This document shows positions 11,198-22,494 of a DNA stretch of 64,000 nt, piece after piece. A program made the position numbers and the translations under genes. How positions within the stretch are numbered: position 1 is the first letter of the stretch; each line of letters begins with the position of its first letter. The notes beneath the pieces were generated by a model that had not been told where the DNA came from, did no database searches, and was given only the letters and a program-made list of their open reading frames with translations. The DNA is from Citrus sinensis (taxonomy: Eukaryota > Streptophyta > Magnoliopsida > Sapindales > Rutaceae): positions 20,995,501-21,059,500 of the forward strand of contig NC_068557.1 in assembly GCF_022201045.2 (NCBI RefSeq). The letters run 5' to 3'.

Positions 11198-12965
11198 ATT
11201 GGAGAATCGAAGCACTGATAGATTCTCAACCAGCTCCTTACCCAAGTAATGGTCAACCTGAAAGGATATCAATACAGTCAAACATTATCCCACATGTCTT
11301 TCTTTAAGGAAGCAAATGAGAGACAAACCTGCATATTTGATTCTCTCTTAGATACTGCTTCAAACTTCTAGTTAACTCGCCAGAAGACACAGAGTCCCGA
11401 CCAAACGGTTTTTCAACAATGACTCTTGTCCAACCAGTAGTTGATGGAGCTCTAAGGCTAGCACATTTCGCCACCTCCACAAAAATGTTTGGAGGTATTG
11501 ATAAGTAAAATAACCTATTCGATAGCTTTCTAGCCCAAAATACCATTTTCTTACACTGGGTTAAAAAAATAAAACTAAAATAAACAAAAATCAAATTGGA
11601 CACGGAGCTAGTTACTAGCTTCCTAAACACGAATCTATTTTACAATTGGTGGAACAATAAGAAATATGTCAGTTACTTGGTCCATTACAGAGCAGAACTC
11701 CCAATGAATCTAGTAATAGTTCTTATTTGGATTCAATACATTTACTAGAGACTAACATTTACTAACGGGATTTTACCCACACGCCCTCCCTATTCCTCCC
11801 TCCTAGAATTAGGGGGTATGGAAAACTTCACTGCAATCAAATAACGATTTAATATCCCATGATATCAAAAGGATATAGAAACAAAATCCCACCAAAAGAT
11901 AGTTAATGAAATGTTCCATTAGTTCAAGGATTCAATGGCTCCAATACTACCTAAAATTGAGGGCGAAGTAATTCATAAATGGAAAGACTCTAAACAGAGA
12001 GGGACAGTTAATGAAGCAAAGGAGGATTCGTTGAACTACACCATTAATCTGTGAGTTGAATTAAGAACATTTATTATACTTTATTGTTTGAAATTACTAT
12101 TGAAGCCCTTTCATCTGATACAAGCGTCGGAGGTTTTCTGCTGGCAATAATGTTGGGCCTCCGACAGTTTCTGCGTTAGCAAAACGAGATCAGAGTCATC
12201 AATGGATGGATAGCAATTACCATCAATTAGCAGAGTACCAGTTTCCGACAAATATAAATCTGCTTGTTGAAGCCAAAATTTTTCACCAACATCTCTTGCC
12301 TTCCCTGTAATATTTTATCGTATCTCAAGGCTTAAGTATCCATTAGCAAAGCTAATTTGTCATGTAATAAAGACGATAAAATCAACCCTTAAAACTTACT
12401 TGTTGGAGATGCATTAGTAGAATCTATGACTCCAGAGTTGCTATAAAGCTACAAATTTCATAAATGTAAAGAAGCAATTAATTACCTCTTTCTCTTTCAG
12501 TTTGCTGTCTAATTCTGCAAAATGCTCCTCAGAGTTGTACAGACCCGAATGGTAAAAGCATCTCTTCAAGAACTGATCCATTTTGTCTTCACAATTTTCC
12601 CTGTAAGTTCCCTCAACTATTACTAAATACAAAATGCATAGTCTGCTAAGAATTACATTTGAGAGTTTCACAAAATTACATACTTCATATCAATTCTACA
12701 AGTTAAAGTTTTGCTAATCACGTTCCTCATATCCTCATCAGTCAATTTAGTCCGAGCATAACCAAAAACTGTAAAATCCTGCATAAGGATGATAAATGGA
12801 AGACAAAATGAAAACTTATCAGCTATTTAACATTCATCACGGTTGTTGAAAAAGTGAAATTAGTGAAGCAACAAAGCATAGAACCTCAGGCAGACAATCT
12901 TCATAGTATAGTACGAAAAGTGCGGGAAAAATCTTCTTCTTTGCGAGGTCCCCTAAGGCTCCAAC

Positions 12966-13345
12966 TGTTGAATTAGCTGATGAAGCTGAACCTCATGCAA
13001 CACACGTTGGAGTGCCAGCTGGAATCAAGCCAGCTGTGAATCTAGTAGCTAGCCTAGAAGTGAGAGTGACAGATGCACGTGAGAAGCTAAAGAATTCCAG
13101 GTGGCAAAACTGTTATGAAGAGATTCCCATGCAGTTAGATGTGGCTGGAATTAGTTGACAGTTTAGCTATTGTTAATTGTGTATTTGTTATTTTGTTAGT
13201 TAGATTTCTAAGCAATAATTGGCGTGATTAGCAAGATTAAGATTGAACTATAAATAATGAGCTAAGCTCATAATTGTAAATTGAGTTCTGTGATAATAAA
13301 ACTGAAACAGATATTCTTCTTCATTTTGATCTGTAAAATCTAACT
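12966..13345 (+). repeat. 5' LTR of the Copia element
   Basis: 380 bp, starts TGTTGAATTAGC and ends AAATCTAACT. The right end is set by the start of the primer site and by the CCAAC target duplication after the other LTR; it is not the usual CA. Confidence 0.88.
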
Positions 13346-13358
13346 TGGTATCAGAGCC
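13346..13358 (+). other. Primer-binding site (initiator tRNA-Met)
   Basis: TGGTATCAGAGCC directly follows the 5' LTR. It is the standard plant Copia sequence complementary to the 3' end of initiator tRNA-Met. Confidence 0.9.
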
Positions 13359-13368
13359 ATTTGTTTCA

Positions 13369-16300
13369 ATGGCTAGCAATGATTTTCAAGCCACAAGCAC
13401 TCAAGCTTCGAGCTCAAATGCAAATCCAATCACAAACTCAATCAACAATCCATCGATCAACTCTTTGATCTTCAACACTCCTATCAAGCTCACAAACAAC
13501 AATTATCTGCTATGGCGATCTCAAGTAATTGCCACAATCAATGCAAACGAGCTGGAAGATCTAATTGACAACACTAAGAGTCCTCCAAGTCGAGTGATTG
13601 TCAATGTTGATAATGATCAAACTGTGATCACCGTGGTAAATCCACAATTCCAGATCTGGAGAAAAGTTGATCAACAACTCATGAGCTGGCTGCTTTCAAC
13701 TCTAAGTGAAGAAGTGTTAAGTGTTGTTGTTGGAGCAAGCTCATCTCTAGAGGTATGGCAAACTCTTGCTGGACAGTTTGGTGCTAGGTCTCGATCAAGA
13801 GTTCTTCACTTAAGAACTCAGATCCAGACAACTAGAAAAAGATCCTTAAATGTTCATGAGTATTATACTAAGATGAAGATGAATCTAGATGCTCTTAGAG
13901 CTGCTGGAAATCATATGAGCAATGATGACTTTGTATTGTGTCTACTTGCTGGTCTTGGACCTGAGTATGACTCAATTGTTGCTACAATCAATGCTAAGTC
14001 AGAAAGCATAACTCCATCAGAGGTTTATGGCATGTTGTTGAGCCAAGAAAATAGGATTGAACATCAGAACTCTGTTAGTGGTTCAGATTATCAAGCAAAC
14101 ATTGCTTACTACAGAGGAAACCAGAGGAGGAATTGGCAATCGAATTTCAACAATTCTGGAAATTCTACTAATCAAAGTGGAAGGCAATATGGAACTAATT
14201 CTGGTGGTGGAAACTTTAATCCAACTCAAGAGAAGATGAAAGGGAAAGCTTCAGCTGATGAAGAAATACCTAAAGGACCATGTCAGATCTGCTCTAGGAA
14301 GAATCATACTGCCGTAACCTGCTGGTATAGGTTTAAGAAAAACTATGTGCCTAATTTTGCAGGAAACAAAAGAAGTGCTTATGTGGCTGAAGGTGCAGAA
14401 GCTAAAAGTGGAGGCTAGTATCTTGATAGTGGAGCAACATATCATGTTACTAATGATCTCAACAACTTAAGCATAAGCTCTGAATACAAAGGTAATCATC
14501 AGCTTGCAGTAGGTAATGGTTCTAAACTTGAAATTGTTTCTGTTGGTTATACATTGCTTGGCACACTTGAACCTGACATTCAGAAACACATTAAACTAAA
14601 CCACATTCTCTATGTACCTCAAATAACCAAAAATCTTATCAGCATATCAAAACTCTTGAATGATAACAATATATGCATTGAGTTTAACAAAACATGTTGT
14701 ATTGTTAAGGACAAGAGAAGGGGGATTGTTCTTATGAAAGGTGTGGCTAAAGATGGACTGTACAAGTTGCTGTATTTGCCTCTAAATCACTCTCAAGTCA
14801 AGTCTATTCTGTTATCTTCTGTTTCATGTTCTAGTTTGTTTTCAATTTGTAAAATAAATAAACCAGAGTCTATGATATCAGTTGTTTCTAAAGAATTATG
14901 TACAAGCTGTAAAGATCAAAGAATCAACAAAACTCTTGATCTTTGGCACATGAGATTAGGTCATCCAAACTCTTCTGATCTCAGAAAAACCCTGTCAGCT
15001 TGTAATATTTCAGTTGAAAATAAAATGTCTGAGTTGTCTTTTTGCAAAGCTTGTCAATATGGAAAAATGCATAGACTGTCGTTTAAAAGTAGTGAGTCAA
15101 AATCTTCTACTGCTCTTGAGATCATACACAGTGATCTTTGGGGTCCAGCACCAACCATCTCAAACCAGGGTTTCAAATATTACATTGCTTTTATTGATGA
15201 CAAAACTAACTACACCTGGATTTATGGATTAACTAACAAGTCTCAAGCACTATCAGCCTTCATTGCTTTTAAAAACCAAATTGAGAAAAGTTTAGAGTTG
15301 AAAATCAAAACAATTCAGTGTGACATGGGGGGAGAATACAAAGCCTTTGAACCCAGAAATGAAGGAATAGATATAAGATATTCATGCCCTTATACACATC
15401 ACCAAAATGAGAAAGCTGAGAGGAAACACATATATCTAGTTGAAACTGAACTCACACTTCTTACTCAAGCTGATATACCTCTTAAGTTTTGGTGGGAAGT
15501 ATTCTACAATGCAACCTATCTTATCAACCGAATTAGTACACCTACATTGAACCATAAAACACCCTTTGAGGCCCTTTATTCCAAGAAACCAAGTTACTCA
15601 CAAATCAAGATCTTTGGTTGTGAGTGTTACCCTTTCTTAAAGCCATACAACAGTCATAAGCTTGATTTTCATACCTCAAAATGTGTTAACTTAGATGTCA
15701 GTAAACAGCACAAGGGTTATCTGTGTTTAAATTCAAATGGCAGAATTTATATTGCTGCTCATGTTAATTTTAATGAGAATTCTTTTCCTTTAAAAAATGA
15801 TTCAAAGTTCATGGTTCCTGAGTCTACTCATGCATCAGAATCTATCAACCCACTAAGCAAGTTTCTTTCAATATCATTTCCTTCAGAAACTCTAAATCAT
15901 AAGGCAACAGCAGCAAGTACAAATTCATTGGATGACATAACTAACTTAGATAATCCTTCTAATAAACTAAATCTTGACAACAGTCTTGATCAAACAAATT
16001 CAATGCATGATAGTGAAAACAACACACATGAATCTCCTCAAATCCCTTCTTCTTCTGAACCAAACAACCAAATTCCAGAAACATCTCAGCCTACATATCA
16101 ACCTAGACCTTCACATCCTATGATCACTAGAGCTAAAAATGGCATTTTTAAACCAAAAACTTACAACACTGAAAAATCCATGTCCCTTGACACACCTTCA
16201 AGTGTAGCTGATGCTTTGAATAACCACAAGTGGAAACAAGCAATGCAGGAAGAGTTCAATGCCTTAATAAGAAACCAGACTTGGTGTTTAGTTCCTCCAG

Positions 16301-17928
16301 ATCAGAATGTGAAACTGGTTGGGAACAAATGGATTTATAGAGTCAAACAGAACTCGGATGGATCAATCAATAAATACAAAGCTCGTTTGGTAGCAAAGGG
16401 GTTTTTACAAACTGAAGGGATTGATTATCAAGAAACTTTCAGTCCAGTGGTTAAAGCAGCAACAATAAGGATTGTACTAAGCCTTGCTGTTATGAACAAC
16501 TGGAAGCTGAGACAAGTAGACATCAACAATGCATTTCTTAATGGAGAACTCAGTGAGACTGTTTACATGCCACAGCCAGAAGGGTTTGAGAATTCAGAGC
16601 ATCCAAACTATGTGTGTAAGCTACAAAAGGCTCTCTATGGATTGAAGCAAGCACCAAGAGCTTGGTTTGAAAAACTCAGATCAGTTTTGGAGTCTTGGCA
16701 GTTTACCAGAACCAGGTTAGACACATCCTTATTCTTTAAGAGAAGTGGAGATGATATAATCTTGTTGTTGATTTATGTAGATGATATAATAGTGACTGGA
16801 AACAACAATGTTGAAATAGAACAACTTATCAGTAATCTCAGCAGTACTTTTGCTCTTAAAGATTTGGGAAATCTTAATTTCTTTCTTGGCATTGAAGTTA
16901 TTATAAATGATGAAACTTTGGTATTATCCCAGTCAAAGTATATAAAAGATCTACTTGCCAAGTTTGATTTGAGAGATTGCAAGGGAACTGATACTCCTCT
17001 GGCCACAACAGAGAAACTGAGCAAAAATATGGGTGAAGTCATTACTGATGCAACTCAATATAGAAAAGCTATTGGAAGATTACAATATGCAGTCTTAACA
17101 AGGCCCGAAATAGCATATGTTGTGAACAAGTTGAGCCAATTCATGGCTAATCCTTTACAGCCTCACTGGATTGCTTGTAAAAGAGTACTAAGATATCTCA
17201 AGGAAACAATTGATTATGGTTTGACTTTCAGGAGATCCGATTTCGTAGACCTTGTGATATATGCTGATGCAGACTGGGGAAGTGATATTGATGACAGAAG
17301 ATCAACTAGTGGCTATTGTGTATACTTAGGTGAAAACTTAATCAGCTGGAGCTCAAAGAAGCAGAGTATAATTTCAAAATCATCTGCAGAATCAGAATAC
17401 AGGGCTATGGCATTGGCTTGTTCAAAACTGACTTGGATCTGCTCAATTCTTAAAGAACTGGATGTCAGGCTTCAGAACACTCCACTGCTACTAAGTGATA
17501 GCACAAGTGCTGCTGCTATAGCTACAAATCCAGTAATGCATTCTAAGACAAAACACATAGAAATCGATATTCACTTTGTGAGAGACAAAGTTGAGAGAAA
17601 AGAAATTGAAATTGCATTTGTATCTACAAATGATCAAGTTGCTGATATATTAACTAAACCTCTTACTTATCCCAAGTTCAGCTTCTTCAGAAGCAAACTT
17701 AAAGTCTTCCCAAAAGACTTAAGTTTGAGAAGGGGTGTTGAATTAGCTGATGAAGCTGAACCTCATGCAACACACGTTGGAGTGCCAGCTGGAATCAAGC
17801 CAACTGTGAATCTAGTAGCTAGCCTAGAAGTGAGAGTGACAGATGCACGTGAGAAGCTAAAGAATTCCAGGTGGCAAAACTATTATGAAGAGATTCCCAT
17901 GCAGTTATATGTGGCTGGAATTAGTTGA
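13369..17928 (+). pseudogene. Copia gag-pol polyprotein with one in-frame stop
   Basis: ATG at 13369 (MASNDFQ); the longer version from 13345 would need a TTG start in the LTR. Gag includes the retrotran_gag-type region and a CCHC knuckle CQICSRKNHTAVTC near 14283. TAG at 14416-14418 sits just before the protease motif YLDSGATYHV, where copia proteins usually have W, so a TGG-to-TAG change is likely. Reading on in the same frame: GAG-pre-integrase (LWHMRLGHPNSSDL), integrase core (15129-15560), reverse transcriptase with YVDD (about 16777) and RNase H (ADADWGS to SSAESEYRAM, about 17260-17410). The integrase carries unusual residues (CDMGGEY and HHQNEKAERKH, where G is usual instead of E). 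The frame runs through the polypurine tract about 60 codons into the 3' LTR. Not autonomous as it stands unless the stop is suppressed. Confidence 0.9.
17721..17735 (+). other. Polypurine tract of the Copia element
   Basis: AAGTTTGAGAAGGGG is directly upstream of the 3' LTR. Confidence 0.85.
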
Positions 17929-18115
17929 CAGTTTAGCTATTGTTAATTGTGTATTTGTTATTTTGTTAGTTAGATTGCTAAGCAATAATTGGCGTGATTA
18001 GCAAGATTAAGATTGAACTATAAATACTGAGCTAAGCTCATAATTGTAAATTGAGTTATGTGATAATAAAACTGAAACAGATATTCTTCTTCATTTTGAT
18101 CTGTAAAATCTAACT
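17736..18115 (+). repeat. 3' LTR of the Copia element
   Basis: 380 bp with six substitutions against the 5' LTR and no indels. Followed by the target duplication CCAAC (18116-18120). Confidence 0.9.
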
Positions 18116-18739
18116 CCAACAACTGTTATGTTGAGTGTAGAACCCGTTTTTCAGATGATGCCGGAACGGAGGCCTCTATCGCTTGAGGCTCGGAATGATC
18201 GTTGGCCAGAGGTTTTCCAGCTAAATCTAAACTCAAAATTGCAGCTAGAAATCAGCAATGAGAAACAAAACTGATATGCTGAAGACAATCTAATCATTGC
18301 AAATGATTATGATTATATCAATGAGCGGACAATTTGATAAACTCTCTTTCCAAAACAAAATTTTCTTCATATACAAATTCATTTGGCAATTGTCGAAAGC
18401 AGGAAAAATCTTTTTTTTTTTGTTTAAATAAGAAATACATTTTGGACACAGTTTATGAATGAGCAATAGAATGAGAATTAAAACCCACTGATACTGATTC
18501 GGCGTAAAAGACTACAGTAGAGGAACCAGTATCTCACTATCTTGCAAAGAAACAGCATTGAGAGCATGCCAATTAGAGGATTTGAGCTGAAAATGCTTTC
18601 TAGCCTGGATTCTTGACTGAACTTGAGATACACAAGCGGAGAAACAAGATTTTCTTGGGACAACAATGAAGTCACTGAAGAGTTGTGCCTTGTAATGCTT
18701 CAATGAAGGAGAACAAGGACTCAAATATGCAGTAGCCAT

Positions 18740-20950
18740 GCTCAGTTAGGGATCAAGAGGAGTGTAGAAGTTAGGATTGAGCAAGCGTGTGCATATGGAT
18801 TACGTTTATGGTTTGTGTTATAAAGATTGTACCTATAAAATAAATTTACAAATGCAAGTGCCCTTTTCCATTGATGAAGGGCCCAGTGTCCCCGAAGTTA
18901 CTTTTCATATACTAAACAAATCTGTTATATGAGGTCAAGAATTTTTCGTTTTTCTTTATTCTTTTCTAATTTATAAATTTTAAGTTTACAAGTCAACCGA
19001 GCAGAACAAAATGTTTATGAAACATGGATAGAAAATACAAACTTGAATTAAGAGTTAAAATACTTCCCTAAAAGTTCTATAAATACAACTGACTTGTACT
19101 AGATATTGGATGGTTCTTATCTAAATTGAAGAAAGTTTTAACTTACTAATGTGTTTATTTGGTGGGGGTTCTCATACTTTAATAAAGTATGAAAAAGTAT
19201 GAAAAAATTGTTATGCTACATTGCAATGATATATTATATGACATGATAGTTTCTTTGACACTTTAAATAAAGTGCCAGAATTTTTATTGTCAAATTATAG
19301 TAACTTCCTCCATTTTATAACACTATATAAATAAATGTCGCTTGTTATTATAAAATTTTCAATTATTTTTAACTTCCCTCTTGTATCAATAAATAGCTTA
19401 TTTGGTATTAAGATAAAAGGTTGTGACTACAAAGTAAAAATTATTAGTGTGTTGTAAATATAATTTTTGAATAAAAAATTTGATAAAAATAATAAAGATA
19501 TTATATATTTTTTATCATACAAGTGTTAAAATAAATCAAAATAATTTTCAAACTACAGTAATAAATATTCTCCCAAGACTTTAGTGCTATAACTAAAAAG
19601 TTACAGCTATCCAACCGTACTATTAAATACTAAATAAGATCTAAGATTGAGTGAAAACAAAATTAATCAAAACCTATTTTTCAAGAAAAAAGAAACTCCA
19701 CTTGTGTCCATTTATAAATTTATGGATAATTATATGTAATTTTTTTAGAATTATTTACACAATAAATATATATAAGGTGGTCTACCTCCTTTGCAACGTG
19801 ACTTTTCATTTTAATGAATCGGTGATTTTTTTCATGGTTGATTGAAATTGAGGAAACGTGTTAGGTCGTTTGGGCGTTTTTGTCGCTGACTTTTTAATTA
19901 TTGAATTATCTCTGGGACTTTGGGCCAGCCGTTTTAAAGTGAATTAACTTTGCCGGGCTTTGACAGATGATTCGATTTCTATTTAGAGTTGGCCTTTCGA
20001 CACCCCCGTAAATTTCTTGTAAAACCCTTCTTTAAATGGAATTTCCGAAATAACTAAAAATAAATTAATTCTTTTTATTTTGAATGAAAATCCAATTAAA
20101 ACTCATAAATAAATTATTATTTTAATAATTTTTTCACACCCATTTCATTTCATTATTTATCTTTTAAATTTTAATTGAATTTTTTTAAGAAACTTTTAAG
20201 AATTTAAAAAAATTGTGAAGTAGAATTTGTGTAACAAGATAAGAATAATTTAAGATTTTAGAACTTTTATGCATTTACAGATAAGAAATTAAAAAAAATT
20301 CTTTTTAGGATGAAATTTAGTAACAAAATGATTGATTTTAATTTATAATTTAGTATTTTATGAATTAAGTTGGAGTATTTTTCGGGAATAAAATTTCGAA
20401 AGGGGTGTCATAAAGATTTTTGGGGTGTTAGAAGCTCCACTCGTATGGTTATTAGTCTACATCAGGTTTTGGGCTGCCTTGTGTGCCCCGGCCTACTTGG
20501 ACAGTCCAATACAAAGATTGGATTTGTATGTTGTAAGAGTTGCATTTGCATGAACCTTTTCAATTTTGGTTGCCATTTTTCTTATTTTCTGTAACAACTA
20601 ATAAAATAAAAAGAGAAAATTGTGGTCAGATGAAGAATTGCTGTGTCAAATTGTCATTTCCAAATAAATAAAATGAAAATGATCACATATTAACATGTGA
20701 CAAATGTTAAGCTTAGTTGAAGAAGAATCAGTTGGTGGGTTGCCAAGAAGAATCAAATGACTCAAAGCTATTGTCTTTGCCTTTCTAACTCAAATTTTAG
20801 CTAAGGGAAACGTAGTATCCCAATTTTATTTTATTTTTCTCAAATTTATGCATAAATTAGGTGGAATAATTTTAATTGGGTTCAATATAGTGGATCCATT
20901 GAGGCCTTAGTGCCCAATTTTGCCACAGCAGAAATTGTTCAACAACAACT
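18740..20950. other. Upstream flank of the G6PDH pseudogene
   Basis: AT-rich, no gene. It aligns with 54417-57755 upstream of the intact G6PDH until the shared CTACTGCAATACAGC (ends 20963). Copy 3 has a 986-bp hAT-like insertion that is missing here at about 19165, so this is its empty site. Confidence 0.7.
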
Positions 20951-21480
20951 ACTGCAATACAGCAGAATTTGTTTTGAAGGAAAGGAACTAGATTCTCTGA
21001 TCTCTTTTGCAAAAGCTGAAGCTGTTATAGAAGCTTATCAAAGGGTAAGGCTCACAGGAGAAACACACATTGACAAAAAGGTTACTGGAGTTAAGGAGAA
21101 ATGGAATCCTCCGCCAAGTAAGATAAATGTGGATGCAGCAATTGACAAGCAAAATCAGCAAACAGGGGTGGGAGTAGTCATTTGAGATTCCAACGGCAAG
21201 ATAATGGCGGCAGCGGTCAAAATATCAAAACAGTGGAAGGATGTGGCTTATACTGAGGCTGAATCTATGGAATAGGGGCTTGAGGTAGCAAAGGAAGCTG
21301 CTATGTCTTACCTGATAATGGAGATGGATTGCCAAGAAGTTGCTGATTTAGTTAACTAAGAAGAAAGGGAGTAAGACTGAGATATTTTGGGTAATTTCTG
21401 AAATCCAAAAATAGAGCAAGTGGTTCCAAGAAGTCAAAGTTCAACACGTTCCAAGGGCATGTAATGTCCAATGTAATTGA
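20951..21480 (+). pseudogene. RNase H-like domain fragment (non-LTR retroelement type)
   Basis: The frame reads WNPPPSKINVDAA, later a GVGVVI...DSNGKI region, AYTEAESME and EMDCQEVADLVN, and after a shift FQEVKVQHVPRACN. This order is that of the plant RVT_3/RNase H-like domain (KxNxDGA, AExxA, ExD, HVxRxxN). It is broken by stops (TGA after GVGVVI, TAG after ESME, TAA after LVN) and at least one frameshift. It is probably a decayed LINE or an RNase H-like relic. Confidence 0.7.
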
Positions 21481-21689
21481 CCTATGGCTGGACCCCATAC
21501 CACCAAACATAGCTATGTTTTGTCTTGTCAGTTGAATGAGAAGATCTTCACGTACATGTGCTTCACGAATGGCAAGACTAACAATGAGAGAAGGGAACAT
21601 GTGCTTCACGAATGGCAAGTGAATGGACATGAAAAACATATCTCGAATTATGTTTTTTTCCAATTCGAAAAACAGGCTTTAAGACTCGA

Positions 21690-21818
21690 ACAGCTGTGAT
21701 TGGATATGCAGGTGGGCCACATCTCCAGCAGAAGAAAGTACGAATGGCTCAAAAAGACTTTTCGACCGCAACAGCAAACTAATGGGAGGAAGAGGAGATG
21801 CAGGCAATGAATGTAATT
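21690..21818 (+). pseudogene. Relic of an RLP 3' end
   Basis: About 130 bp matching the end of the RLP genes: membrane segment start (VIGYA), a deletion of about 27 bp inside the helix, then RKYEW-like and the basic tail, ending ...AGGCAATGAATGTAATTAG. The AACTAATGGGAGGAAGAGGAG stretch is closest to the gene at 39103-42258. The rest of that gene is not in this position. Confidence 0.75.
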
Positions 21819-22404
21819 AGCGTTACTTGGTGTAGAATCCAGACTCGATCATGAGCTTCAATAAATCTCTTACTACGCTATCCTATTATTTTTATGAGTT
21901 TTTAAATTTTATCTAATTAAGATCTTCGCTTTGTAATTGTAATTTTATATCTGAGAGGTGGTGGAATAGGTGCATAATTGTTGTGACTGAGATATCTAAT
22001 AATTTACATTGAAATACTAGAAATACCAAAAATACAATTCTATTTTAAAATATATTTCAATTTTTAAAAATTGTTTTCAAATCCTGACTAATTTTAAAAA
22101 CGAATTACTTATTACACAAGTCTTCTGCCCGTTTGTTCACGTACGTCTTGTTGATCTCAAAAAGCCAATTATATCGTAATAAAAAAAAAAAAAAAGCCAA
22201 TTATATTTTCGGGGACGGCCACACCGTGGAACCTGACTTGCACCGGCAAGGCATTAAGTCCACAAACGACTTTGACTTTGAGTGCTTTTCCTGATACCAC
22301 ATACTCATACATCCTACTGGATAAAACTTCTCAATTTCCACAAATCAATTGACTAGGAGAAATTAAAAATCCCAAGAATTATTTTACAAGAACTGCAGGT
22401 TGCC
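21819..22404. other. 5' flank of the A-type RLP (copy 2)
   Basis: No gene. It aligns with 38449-39007 upstream of the RLP at 39103. The stretch 22030-22110 is the empty version of the site occupied by the Tat-like element at 34206-38448. Poly(A) run at about 22181. Confidence 0.6.
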
Positions 22405-22412
22405 TATATAAA
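22405..22412 (+). promoter_or_regulatory. TATA box of RLP copy 2
   Basis: TATATAAA in GTTGCCTATATAAAGG, 83 bp before the ATG. The same GCCTATATAAAG context occurs before the RLP at 39103, and GCCTATAAAAA before the one at 45457. Confidence 0.65.
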
Positions 22413-22494
22413 GGCAATACTGTTTTACTACCATGCACGCATGTCATAAAAGCAAAATAACTTAAAGCCATTTTAGAATTCATGTTGAGACGTA

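Larger units (their letters stand above)
12966..18115 (+). mobile_element. Complete Ty1/Copia LTR retrotransposon (5150 bp)
   Basis: Two 380-bp LTRs (12966-13345 and 17736-18115), a primer-binding site TGGTATCAGAGCC at 13346 and a polypurine tract AAGTTTGAGAAGGGG at 17721-17735. The target duplication CCAAC is at 12961-12965 and 18116-18120; it is single-copy at 53674-53678 in the intact G6PDH gene. The LTRs differ at six of 380 positions. The coding region is one frame broken by one stop codon. The element lies in exon 2 of the G6PDH pseudogene. Confidence 0.96.
11198..18739 (-). pseudogene. Plastidic glucose-6-phosphate dehydrogenase pseudogene, 3'-truncated
   Basis: Paralogue of the intact gene at 50181-54416. 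Recognisable exons: 1, 18739-18538; 2, 18226-18116 plus 12960-12885 (split by the Copia element); 3, 12778-12684; 4, 12600-12486; 5, 11534-11329; 6, 11257-11198 (partial). Exons 7-10 and most of 6, including half of the coding region, are missing. Lesions: a 1-bp deletion in exon 2 (CCCACTTTTT became CCCGTTTTT), the acceptor of exon 5 changed from AG to GG, and a 1-bp deletion at the start of exon 6. Exon 1 still encodes a transit-peptide-like N-terminus. It could not make an active enzyme. Confidence 0.93.

Noticed and set aside
11198-12680. Functional G6PDH on the minus strand
   Set aside because: Exons 7-10 are absent, a splice acceptor is lost and there are frameshifts.
13346-13358. tRNA-like TGGTATCAGAGCC
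   Set aside because: It is a retrotransposon primer-binding site next to the LTR, not a tRNA gene; no cloverleaf follows.
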